From positions 1 through 28,104 of the forward strand of contig JAPTJF010000623.1 of the NCBI GenBank assembly GCA_029339195.1: a DNA stretch of 28,104 nucleotides, in the 5' to 3' direction. The DNA comes from Micractinium sp. NFX-FRZ. Taxonomy: Eukaryota; Chlorophyta; Trebouxiophyceae; Chlorellales; Chlorellaceae. The notes below the pieces were generated by a model that made no database searches, was not told where the DNA came from, and saw nothing but the letters and a program-made list of their open reading frames with translations. The position numbers and the translations under genes are program-made. This document shows positions 19,572 to 28,104 of the stretch, one piece after another. Numbering within the stretch: position 1 is the stretch's first letter; every line of letters begins with the position of its first letter.

Positions 19572-22500
19572 ATGGCTGCCGTCACCGCTGCTGCTGGCAT
19601 CCAGCGCCCCTCCGTGGGCCAGGTACGCAGCTGGGCGGCGCGGGAGCGGGCGATGGCGGGTGCTGGCGCAAGCCAGTGGGAGGGTGCCGGCGCCCCCTCG
19701 TTCGGCTTCCCTCGCCCTTCAATTGCATTCCAAGGAGCGGCACAATCCGATCGCCGCCGCTGCAGGCCGGCCTGGCTCACCCGCCGCGCCTCCGCCCCGC
19801 TGTGCTGCAGGCCTTCGCCGCCAAGCCCGCCGCCCGCCGCGTGGCTGCCCCTCGCCGCGTGTTTGCCCAGGCTGCCGCCACCGTGAGTGCACAATGTGCC
19901 AGCGGGGTGCAGGGCACCGGCAGCTCTGGACCTGGATGCAGCGCGCTTCAGCCAGCTCACAAACTGCGCTGCTCGGCGGCAGCGACTCCCTGCGTCGGTC
20001 TGCCCGTCCGTATGGCATGAAGGCTGAGAGCTGGAATCCGCTCGCCCGCATGCGCAGCGGCATGGCATGCTGTGTGCAGCACACCATGCCATGCGCAACG
20101 CAACCGCCATGCTGTGACAGGCTGATGCGCAGCATGGGAGGGCGGCATCTCCCGCCTGCTCCCTCCGTGCCGCCACCCCTCTCAGCAGCCACCCAGCCCA
20201 GCCACCTGCATCCCCCCATCGCCACCACCTCCTCACTCCCTTTGCCCCTGCCTGCTACCTGTATGTGTGTGTGTGTGCGTGTGTGTGTGTGCAGATCCAG
20301 CGCCATGACGTGCCTCTGGAGCTGGAGGAGATTGGCCTGCCCATGAACACCTTCGGTGAGCATGAGAGGCAGGCGGGCGGGGCTGTTCCAGCTCGCGCCA
20401 CCAACTTGTTCTCCACGTTGAGTAGTAGCGAGTGGCTGTAGTGACGGCTCGCGCAGTGAGCGCACTCAACAGCTGCTCCTTGTGCCATTGGTAATGTTTC
20501 TTTGCGCATGCGAACTCACTTCACGTCACTTGGACGCAGCACGGCATGGCTGCCCAGGACTGCCGCCCGCTCTGTGCGTGCTGTGCAGCAAACGCCATGC
20601 ATTCCCTTCCTGGCCCCTGTTCATGCGCACCCTCCTGGCGACATTGTACTAGCATGCAAATTTTCACGACGGTTCTGCAGTCTTCCGCTCCACCCCCTAA
20701 TGTCCTTGCGCTCCTTTGCTTCCCACCCCGCTGTGCAGGCCCCAAGAACCCCTTCGTCGGCAAGATTGTGAGCGTGGAGACCATCTCCGGCCCCAAGGCC
20801 ACCGGCGAGACCTGCCACATCATCATCCAGGTGGGTGCTGCACCTTTATGTAATCGAGTGACTATACCTGCCACGTCATCATCCAGGTGGGTGCTGCGCG
20901 TGCTGCGTCGTGTGGCGTCCGTATCTCTGAGCAGCGCGAGAGCACACCATACCGCACCACGCATGCCGTCCTGCCTCACGCCTTGCCGCCATTTTCTTTT
21001 CCCTCCCCTCCTCTTCTGCAGACCGACAAGAAGATCCCCTTTGTTGAGGGCCAGTCCTACGGCGTGATCCCCCCCGGCACCAAGGTGGGCCGCCCAAGCC
21101 TGAGAACGGGGCCGGTGTGCCTGCTGAGCAGGGCACAGCGTGCGGGGTCGTGGCACAGCGTACGGGTCGTGGCGCAGCGTGCAAGGTCGTGGCACAGCGT
21201 GCAGGGTCGTGGCGCAGCGTGCGGGCCTGGCCGCCTGGCACGGCACTCGGCAGCCTCTCTACTCGCCTGCGGCTCCGCTGCCCCGCTGCCCGGTGGCATC
21301 GCCCTTGCCTGTCCTGCCAACATACCGCCGGTCACACCTCTTGTGTGCTGTGCTGTGTTGTGTTCCGCCCGCAGATCAACTCCAAGGGCAAGGAGGTGCC
21401 CCACGGCACCCGCCTGTACTCCATCGCCGCCACCCGCTACGGCGACAGCTTTGACGGCATGACCGTGAGTAGCAGAATTGCGCACCACATGTTCAACTCT
21501 GTGGCTGCCGCTGGATGAAGCCCTTGCGCCTGCCCGCCTGCCGCGCCTGCTTGGCGCCTTCCCCTGCTGTGCCCGCCCGTTCCCTCCATCCATTCTCCCG
21601 TCTCCTCACCAACCCGCGCCCGTAATATCCCCCCCCCTTTCCTTACCCCTGTCCTCCCCTCCTCTTACCCCCCTCCGTTGCGCGTCACCCCCTTGTGTGT
21701 GCCGCAGACCTCCCTGTGCGTGCGCCGCGCCGTGTACACCGACCCCGAGACCGGCAAGGAGGACCCCGCCAAGAAGGGCATCTGCTCCAACTTCCTCTGC
21801 GACGCCACGCCCGGCCAGGAGATCACCATGACCGGTGAGCCCCTGGGTGCTGGGGCAGGGTTTCTGTGGCGCTGGGAGGCATGAGGCCGGGTGGCTTGCT
21901 GCGCGAAATTTTGCGCCGCATGTGCTGGGCAGCACGAGGCCGAGTGCTTAGTTGCCTGGATTCTGTGGTTGGTGGGGGCGTGGGGCGACGCCCCGCCCGG
22001 CCAGGAGATCACCATGAGCGGCGAGCCCTGCCCTGCACACTGTATTGCGTGCTGGTGTGCCTGGGGGGAGGCCTGGCGAGCTGAGCCTGCCTTGGGGTGC
22101 TTTGTGGCAGGGGTTGCTGGGCGGCGCGAGGCCGGTGGTTGGTGGGGGGGTGAACGGCGACGCCCCGCCCGGCCAGCAGATCACCATGAGCGGTGAGCGG
22201 GCCTGCCGCACCAACCCATCCGCTGACAGCCACGCACATGTCCACGTCACCGCGATCATTTCTGACCTGCCTCTGACCCTCCGCTCCGCCCCGCCCCGCC
22301 CCACCTTCCCCGCTGCCTGCCTGCAGGCCCCACCGGCAAGGTGCTGCTGCTGCCCGAGGACCCCAACGCCGTGGTCATCTGCGTCGCCACCGGCACCGGC
22401 ATCGCCCCCTTCCGCACCTTCTGGCGCCGCATGTTCTTCGAGAACGTGCCCTCCTACAAGTTCACCGGTGAGGATCTTTTTGTTTTCGGTTTAGTGCCTC

Positions 22501-24633
22501 CTAACATGGCTGCCCCCGCCGCCTGCCAACTGATGGGCTTGGTGCCCCCTGGGCAAACTGCACGACACGTGGGCGTGTGGCGGCGTCTGAACAAAGTGCG
22601 GCAGCAGGGCACAGCACTTGCTGCCAACTTGTGCACCATTGGGGGAGACTCGCGTGCGGCGTGTCCTGGCCCTCTGCTTCTCTTGCCACAGTTTTCACAC
22701 ACGCTTACGTACCCGCTGCTGTCACCGTCCCCACCCTCCTGCAGGCCTCTTCTGGCTCTTCATGGGTGTGGCCAACTCTGATGCCAAGCTGTACGATGAG
22801 GAGCTGCAGCAGGTGGGTGGGTGGCTGAGTGGGTGGGTGAGGGGCGCCAGCGGGGCAGCCAGCAGGGCAGCCGGCGGGGCAGGCGGGCAGGGGGGCCCAT
22901 GACAGCCTGCATCCTTGGAGGCCCAGCCTAGGTCCAGCCTTGCTTTGTGTGCCCTGTACTCGATCAAAACAGCCACGCTCTCCCCAGCACGCCAGCGGGC
23001 TCTGCGCTGCCGGTGGGGCCGCTGCACACGCCCCCGCCTGCCTGCCCCGACCCTCCCTTGCATGCCCTCCTCCCGTCCCTCCCCCTCTCCAGATCCTGGC
23101 TGCCTACCCCGACAGCGCTCGCGTCGACTACGCGCTCTCGCGGTGCGTGGTGGTGGTGTGTTGCGGATGACGTCCGCAGCCGTGCAGGGGCTGCCTGCAG
23201 GGAGATGAGGGGGCGTTGCCGGGTTGACCGCGCGCGTGTGCAACCACCTGCCGACCCGCTTGCCTGCTTGCCAGCTCACCCCCTCCCCTCCCCTCCCTCC
23301 CTCCCTTCCCTCCTCCCCTCCCTCCTGAGTGCAGGGAGCAGAAGGTGGGCTCACACTCCTGAAGAGCAAGAGTCTGGGGGAGAGTGGCTGGGGGTCTGTG
23401 TAGGCTCGGGGTGCCGGCGGGCTGGCGGTGGACGCTCGTGCTCTGATGCCGCCCGCCTGCACACACCGTCCCCAATACCACCCGCTCATGCCCTGCCGCT
23501 GCCGCCCTGCCCCTCCCTGACTGAAGAACGTGCGCGGCGGCAAGATGTACATCCAGGACAAGGTGCGGTACCGCTATTTGTACTGCATGTGTAGAGCCCC
23601 CGGGTCATGGTCATGGGCGGTCGGCAGCCTGTTCTGTGTGTGTTGAGAAGCCTGTTGGAAGCTGTGCGCCTGCCTTCTTGCTCATCGCCCTCCAAGTGCT
23701 GAGGCAGCGTGTGTGCGTGTGTGTTGACTGGCTGTCTTCCGTGCCATCCGTTTGTGTTTGAGCAGGTGGAGGAGTACGCCGACGAGATCTTTGACCTCAT
23801 GAACAACGTAAGTGTCAAGCAGACCCCGCCCCCTGGGTGTTGGGCAGGTTGCACTGGTGACTTGAGCAGCAACCTAACCGGCAAGCAGACTTGGTTGCCC
23901 CTGGGTGTGGGGCAGCTCACACCGGTGGCCGAACAGCGCCGGAAGGCGCAGTGGCCGCCGCCTTTGGAAAAAACTGCCAAAAAAAACGGGTTCCTGTTCG
24001 ACTAACCTCAATCCCTCCGCTTTCCTCCCCACATCATCTTGTTTCAGGGCGCTCACATGTACTTCTGCGGTGAGTGGGGTTTGGGGGGGCTGTTGGTGGT
24101 GTGGTCATCCCAGCCCATGGGACCGTGCCTGGTCAGGCAGAGAGAGATGAGATGCCCGGCATGTTGAACCGGTGATGCTGGAGCCCGCTGCCCTTCCCCA
24201 CACTTCTGCCTGCACCGCCCTGCCTGACCTCCACCCCCTCGCCTCTTCCTCCTGTCCTCCCGCAGGCCTGAAGGGCATGATGCCCGGCATCTTGGAGATG
24301 CTGGAGCGCGTGGCCACCGGCAAGGGCATCAACTACTCCGAGTGGTTTGAGGGCCTCAAGCACAAGAACCAGGTGCGTGCCTTGTTGGCCTGGGGCTGGC
24401 GACCAACAGGGGCATGTTGCCTTCAAGTGCCGGCAACACTCGAGTGCAGGTGGCGGCTGCCAGGCAGGTGGACCGCTCGTACCGCTCTTGTGGATGGATG
24501 ACTGCAGCACGAGCCGTTTGGCACCTCGATGTCGACTCGTTGCATCCCGTTCCATTTTTTGTTTAGCCCCGACCCCTGACCCATTCTCCCGTTGCTGCCG
24601 CTGCTGCTGCAGATCCACGTGGAGGTGTACTGA
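19572..24633 (+). CDS. petH: Chloroplast ferredoxin-NADP(+) reductase, 16 coding exons, 350 aa
   Basis: Exons are 19572-19622, 19811-19882, 20295-20355, 20739-20830, 21022-21084, 21375-21464, 21708-21834, 22327-22467, 22745-22812, 23093-23142, 23335-23344, 23527-23562, 23766-23807, 24048-24069, 24266-24372 and 24613-24633. All are GT-AG and total 351 codons. Residues 1 to about 40 form an Ala/Arg-rich plastid transit peptide. FAD motifs are RLYS (126-129) and GICSNFLCD (167-175). The NADP domain has [11 protein letters not shown] (205-215) and [13 protein letters not shown]. The protein ends in HVEVY, whose terminal Tyr stacks on the flavin in this family. The enzyme passes electrons from photosystem I-reduced ferredoxin to NADP+ at the thylakoid stroma face. 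Length and all key residues are normal. Introns 4, 7, 13 and 14 contain copies of neighbouring exon edges. Confidence 0.97.
20261..20292 (+). repeat. (GT)n microsatellite at the FNR exon 3 acceptor
   Basis: About 32 bp of nearly pure GT/TG repeat runs straight into GCAG at 20291-20294, the acceptor of exon 3. It occupies the place of the usual polypyrimidine tract. Confidence 0.9.
20810..20899 (+). repeat. 56-bp tandem duplication spanning the FNR exon 4 donor
   Basis: The last 21 bases of exon 4 plus the start of intron 4 (20810-20841) recur at 20866-20897 with 31 of 32 bases identical. The copy keeps an intact CAG|GTGGGTGC donor at 20887. The near identity suggests a recent duplication. 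Confidence 0.92.
21132..21230 (+). repeat. 19-20-bp minisatellite in FNR intron 5
   Basis: Five head-to-tail units of the form GGCRCAGCGTGCNGGGTCGT occupy 21132-21230. The last unit diverges at its end. Confidence 0.92.
21801..22197 (+). repeat. Two intron copies of the FNR exon 7 end and donor
   Basis: The final 34 bases of exon 7 with the donor (21801-21839) recur at 21987-22025 and 22159-22195, each with about three mismatches. Offsets are 186 and 172 bp. The first copy has lost the donor (GGCGAG). The second keeps CG|GTGAGC. The two copies also share GTGGTTGGTGGGGG upstream, so the intron has grown by repeated units. In frame, each copy would encode nearly the same peptide ([12 protein letters not shown]). 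Confidence 0.92.
23335..23344 (+). other. petH: 10-nt microexon of FNR
   Basis: This exon completes Arg272 and encodes Glu-Gln-Lys. It is needed to restore the conserved SREQ segment between exon 10 (ends 23142, phase 2) and exon 12 (starts 23527, phase 0). A TGCAG acceptor and an AAG|GTGGGC donor flank it. A pyrimidine-only tract of over 40 bases lies just upstream. Confidence 0.9.
23789..23925 (+). repeat. 66-bp degenerate duplication at the FNR exon 13 donor
   Basis: CAAGCAGAC occurs at 23816-23824 and 23882-23890. CCCTGGGTGT and GGGCAG blocks follow both. The similarity extends back over the exon 13 end (CAAC|GTAAG against CAACCTAAC), where the copy's donor is destroyed. Confidence 0.65.
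24136..24310 (+). repeat. Intron 14 copy of the FNR exon 15 5' end
   Basis: Intron bases about 24136-24186 resemble the acceptor and first 45 bases of exon 15 (from 24262). GATGCCCGGCAT is identical at 24151 and 24279 (offset 128 bp), and GATGCTGGAGC follows both. A CAGGC acceptor-like block precedes the copy. Confidence 0.8.
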
Positions 24634-25480
24634 GCACAAGTGCAGCTCTCCCATGCTGCTTCCGGAGGCAGTCCCCACTTGCAACAGCCTGCTTCACTCG
24701 CCCGTCGCACTGCCACCCCCCGCTCCTGGCTTCCCATTTGAATCGACGCGGCCAGCCGGAATTCAGCTGCCGGATGTGTAGTTATCCCCCGCAACCCTCC
24801 TTCCCCCCTGCCCCTCTCCCCTGCTCCCGGGGCGCGCGCGGTCATTGGTCCCCTGCTCTGCTGCTTCTATTTGCCTTCACCCCAACACACACACAAACAC
24901 CCTCCCGCTTCTCTGCGAATTGATTCAACCCAACAGCACACCTTGTGTAATTCCTCTGCCCACAAGGCGGGTGCGGCGGGCATGGGATTGGCCAGCAAGC
25001 CGCGGTGCCGCATAGGGCAAGGCTTCTCTCACAGTGGAGGGAAGGTGCCTCAGAAAAGCTGTGCTGTCGACTGCTCTTAACACAAGCGTCAATGACAAGC
25101 GTCAGTCTGCACCTGAAAGCCTGCCATCCCCGCCGGGGGCTGCAGCTGCCTGCTGGCGCCGCGCCGCACGGCATGGGATGCCTTTGGGGCGGAGCCAGCG
25201 CGGCGGGAAGGGCTGCGCTGATTGTGTGTGGCTGTCTCTGTGGCCCTTCCCCTTCGTGTGCTGCCATGCCTGGCCATGCCTGGCCTCACACACTGCCCTC
25301 CGGGGAGCGGGATATCCAGAGCGCCAGGCCGGAGCATGGGCGGAGGTAGACACCTGGCGGCGCTCCGCGCGGCAGTAGCTGACAACCCAAACCCGCCACT
25401 GGCGCATCCTTCGCGCGCTCGGACCCTCGTTTCTCGATTTCTTTGCCCGGTAGCGCCCTTCTAGGCAGCCCAGGCACGCC
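24634..25480. other. Intergenic: FNR 3' UTR and promoter of the B12D-like gene
   Basis: The FNR 3' UTR probably runs to just past the TGTAA at 24946. The remaining 530 bp should hold the promoter of the next gene. A GATTGGCC (inverted CCAAT-type) element lies near 24986. I see no other gene. Confidence 0.5.
24946..24950 (+). promoter_or_regulatory. TGTAA polyadenylation signal for FNR
   Basis: TGTAA about 315 bp after the FNR stop, followed by a C/T-rich stretch. It is the first such motif downstream. Confidence 0.55.
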
Positions 25481-27310
25481 ATGAGGGCGACGCTGAAGGT
25501 CGCGCAGCAAGCGGCGAAGGAGGCCGGCAAGCAGGGGTTCAAAGACCGAGACAAGCCGGAGGTCTACGGCATTGTGGCAATCACAGCAGCCACGGTGCGC
25601 GCCGGCTGGGAAAACAAGGCTGGCGCCTGGTGCCGGCGGCGTGGGGCGCCGCCGCCGCTGCCTTGGACAGGTGCCGAGCAACTCTCACCCGTCTGCCAGC
25701 AGTCGTGTGCGCTGGCAGGGCGCTGGAAAGTGCTGCGCGCTGCACCGCTCCCCTGCGCCAAGGGAGGCGCAGCTCAGCTATCCTACCTTTGCTCCCCGCT
25801 CCGCCCAGCCGCTGCCCCAACAGCAGCTGTACCCTTCTGCTGAGCTGTGGCAAGCTGCTAAGCCCTCCCCTTAACATGCAATTCAGGTTGTTTCCATGGG
25901 AGTGTGGTGGTACCGCAAGTCCGCGCAGGTTGGTTGGTGGGTGGCAGGCAGGGCTGGGGCAGCAGCCTTGCTTTGGCATGGGTCCCTGGACCTTCATCAC
26001 TTCACCTAACGTTAAATTCTGGTCACCCGGGAACAGGATCCGGAGCTGCGCTCCCACGATGCACGCGAGGTGTCCGGCGGCATGCCCGCCCCGCCAGCTG
26101 GCGGTGTGGAGCAGGGTAAGCCTGAGCTTTGGGTGCCAATCATGATGCTCAGCTGCTGCTGACGACAATCAACTGTTGCTGTGCGGGGAAGCGGCACAGC
26201 GAGGGGCAGCACACCTTGGCAGCTGCACGAAGAGAGGGGCAGGTCGTACTCATCCGCTGCCGTCTATGCTGCGATTCATGGGTGCATTTGAGAGGAGCGT
26301 TTCACACAGGCTGTGGCTGGGAGCAGAGCCCGCCAGCGTGCACGCCAGGGGTGCCCGCCCACCTCCCGCCCCGCCGCCCCGCTGCGCATGCTGGGCCGCC
26401 TGCAGGGGAAGAGGCCACGGGGCCCGCACCGGACCACCTGCCTCTGCTCGTGTTGGCAAGCTGATTCTGTCCATCCACGTACACACTCCCTCTCTTTTGT
26501 TTTGTTCCTGCCTGCACTGCAGGCTATGGGCGCAAGACTGCAGAGGCAGCAGGCATGATGGAGGGGGACCGGGCCTTCCAGGCAAGGGGCGGCCGATTCG
26601 CAGAGGGGGTGCTTGAGATTGCACTGCATCAATTGTAGGGAAATCAATGCCACTGCATTGCCAGCCGCAACCCCCCTCATGCAAGAAAGCCCTGACGAGC
26701 ACGCGTGTGGGAGGGCGCCAGCTGGTGTCGTGGGTTCCGTGGCGCGCTGTCTGCCAGGGCGGGCGGCCGCCGGCCGCGTGAGCCAACCCGCTCCGCCCCT
26801 GTTTTTTCAGAACTAATGCCAGCTTCCCCTGTGTCTTGTGTGGGATCCACCGGCTGTGCACAGGGCATCTTCCCGACCAAGAAGATCACCGATGCTCTGG
26901 AGGGGGTGCTGCCGGCATCCAAGGTGGGCTCACCCCTGCCGTGCCAACAAGCTGACACCCTCGGCACAGCCCCAGCCCCGGGGGCAGCTCACACACGCTG
27001 CCTGCCTGCCTGCCTCGAGTTCTCTGCATGCAGCTGCCCCTAGCACAGGTGCTGCCTTGCTGTGCTGTGCTTTGCTTTGCTGTGCTGCGCTGTGCTGTGC
27101 TGTGCTGTGCTGCGCTGCGCTGTGCTGTGCTGTGCTGTGCTGTGGTTTCCCTCCTCAGGGGTGGCAGGCAAGGCCCTCAGCTGTGCGCCCTGCCGGCTGT
27201 CCAAACCCCGCTCCGTCCCTGTGGGCGGTTTTCCCTCCTTTCCTGTGATTGCCCTGCTGCAGGAGGGCCACCCTACCAAGGATCCGGAAGTCAGGGGCGG
27301 CAAGTACTGA
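25481..27310 (+). CDS. B12D/NDUFA4 (MLRQ)-like single-pass membrane protein, 6 exons, 133 aa
   Basis: Exons are 25481-25594, 25887-25928, 26037-26115, 26523-26581, 26864-26923 and 27263-27310, joining to 134 codons. The intron after exon 4 uses a GC donor (CAG|GCAAGG). The N-terminus is basic and amphipathic. A KPEVYGIVAI element then leads into one transmembrane helix (about 29-47, ending WWYRKS), followed by DPELRSHDAREV. This charge-TM-(N/D)PE(L/V)R layout resembles the B12D/MLRQ family of small mitochondrial inner-membrane proteins associated with complexes I and IV. The C-terminal half (about 66-133), with KKITDALEG and a GGKY end, is soluble and unrecognised, and is longer than typical B12D proteins. 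The family call is tentative. The exon structure is firmer than the function. Confidence 0.6.
27051..27144 (+). repeat. (TGTGC)n pentanucleotide microsatellite
   Basis: About 90 bp of TGTGC repeats with occasional TGCGC and TTTGC variants, inside the last intron of the B12D-like gene. Confidence 0.93.
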
Positions 27311-27355
27311 GCTGGCAGCCTGTCTGAGCTGGCGCCACGCTGAGCTGGCAGCCTG
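27308..27355 (+). repeat. 15-bp direct repeat at the stop of the B12D-like gene
   Basis: TGAGCTGGCAGCCTG occurs at 27308-27322, where its first three bases are the stop codon, and again at 27341-27355. It is another small tandem duplication across a gene feature boundary. Confidence 0.85.
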
Positions 27356-28027
27356 ACCGAGCTGTGCAGTCTCGGCAATTCGTGGAGCAGTTGGCACTGA
27401 GTCCGCTCTTGGGTGGATGGCTCTCAGTCTGCCGAGCCAGAGAGAACAGGCAACAGGACGTGCAGACCACGACAGGATACTTTGCAGGTGCTGTGTTTGG
27501 TGTCATGCACCGTGGCGCCCCCCTGTCCCTCTGTCACTTGTTCCTCCGCTGGGCGCAGCCACAGTTGGCTTCACTCGTTTACAGTTTAAAGTCACAGGTG
27601 CTGTGCGGCCCAGCCCAAATGCATGCTGCATACCGGGCCCCCAGGGCGGGCTCTCACGTGGAGCACATGCCCAGCCCTTGCACTATTGAATGCTGCATTA
27701 GATAGGCATCTAGATGCACGATACTGGACTCAATCAGCAGCTATCCCAGGCATGCTGCATACCAGCCTCGATGCAAGCTCCTCGGCTGTACCGCAGAGCA
27801 GCGGATGCCGCCAACCCTGCAACTGCTGCCAGCCAACAGCCGCCCCCGCCAACCCTCCCCATTAAGCCGTTGCACTAGTAACCTCAGACCCTCGCTTGAA
27901 CCGCAGTCACTGTGATTGCTGGGCGCTGTCGGTTTGCATATTCACAGGGTCAGGTCAGAATCGAGGTCAGCACAGGGCAGCACAGTGGCAGTCACGTGGG
28001 GTGTCATTGGTGTGGGCAAGGAGGGGA
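27311..28027. other. 3' flank of the B12D-like gene up to the right inverted repeat
   Basis: I see no gene in these 717 bp. A 14-bp direct repeat, GCATGCTGCATACC, occurs at 27621-27634 and 27750-27763. No TGTAA is present on the plus strand, so the polyadenylation signal of the upstream gene is not identified. Confidence 0.5.
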
Positions 28028-28104
28028 GGGGTCAGAGGGAGGGCAGTTCGGGTAAGAGAGAAGAGGGAGCAGACGTCAAGGGGCGCAATCTTTGAGCAAG
28101 GAAA
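28028..28104 (-). repeat. Right terminal inverted repeat (77 bp, perfect)
   Basis: Exact reverse complement of 1-77. Together they make the window a 28-kb segment flanked by inverted repeats. Its outer limit cannot be seen from here. Confidence 0.95.

Noticed and set aside
20050..20105. Near-palindrome of ATGGCATG-type words in FNR intron 2
   Set aside because: The arms are imperfect and short, and no structure or function can be supported.
1..28104. The whole window as a large transposon with terminal inverted repeats
   Set aside because: There is no transposase, integrase or helicase. The cargo is ordinary host genes, and the repeat length equals a common assembly k-mer.

Overview
The window looks like nuclear DNA of a green alga, most likely a trebouxiophyte related to Chlorella. 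It is GC-rich, has many short introns and strong C/G third-position bias, and TGTAA motifs lie 130-320 bp downstream of several stop codons. It also encodes a plastid-targeted ferredoxin-NADP reductase with a transit peptide and a meiotic MutS homologue. I rebuilt six genes exon by exon. All joins keep frame, and the splice sites are GT-AG apart from four GC-AG introns.

Layout: a 77-bp perfect inverted repeat forms both ends of the window (1-77 and 28028-28104). Two minus-strand genes follow: a small secreted phospholipase A2-like protein (754-2441, 4 exons) and MSH5 (2972-10260, 17 exons, 1033 aa). A 1.35-kb divergent intergenic region leads to four plus-strand genes. These are a secreted AA15-type lytic polysaccharide monooxygenase fused to a CBM14 chitin-binding domain (11611-14395, 6 exons), a GAF-like multi-pass membrane protein of unknown function (15826-18164, 4 exons, start uncertain), chloroplast FNR/petH (19572-24633, 16 coding exons including a 10-nt microexon) and a 133-aa single-pass B12D/NDUFA4-like protein (25481-27310, 6 exons). 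The genes do not form a pathway. They cover lipid hydrolysis, meiotic crossing-over, chitin or cell-wall oxidation, photosynthetic electron transfer and probably mitochondria.

The main unexplained pattern is that many introns carry degenerate or near-perfect copies of the exon-intron junction that bounds them. Donor-side junctions are echoed downstream inside the intron, and acceptor-side junctions are echoed upstream. I count ten fairly clear cases in four genes, with offsets of about 56-186 bp. Some echoes keep a usable splice site and others have lost it. This suggests recurrent short tandem duplication across splice junctions, related to the tandem-duplication model of intron gain and growth.
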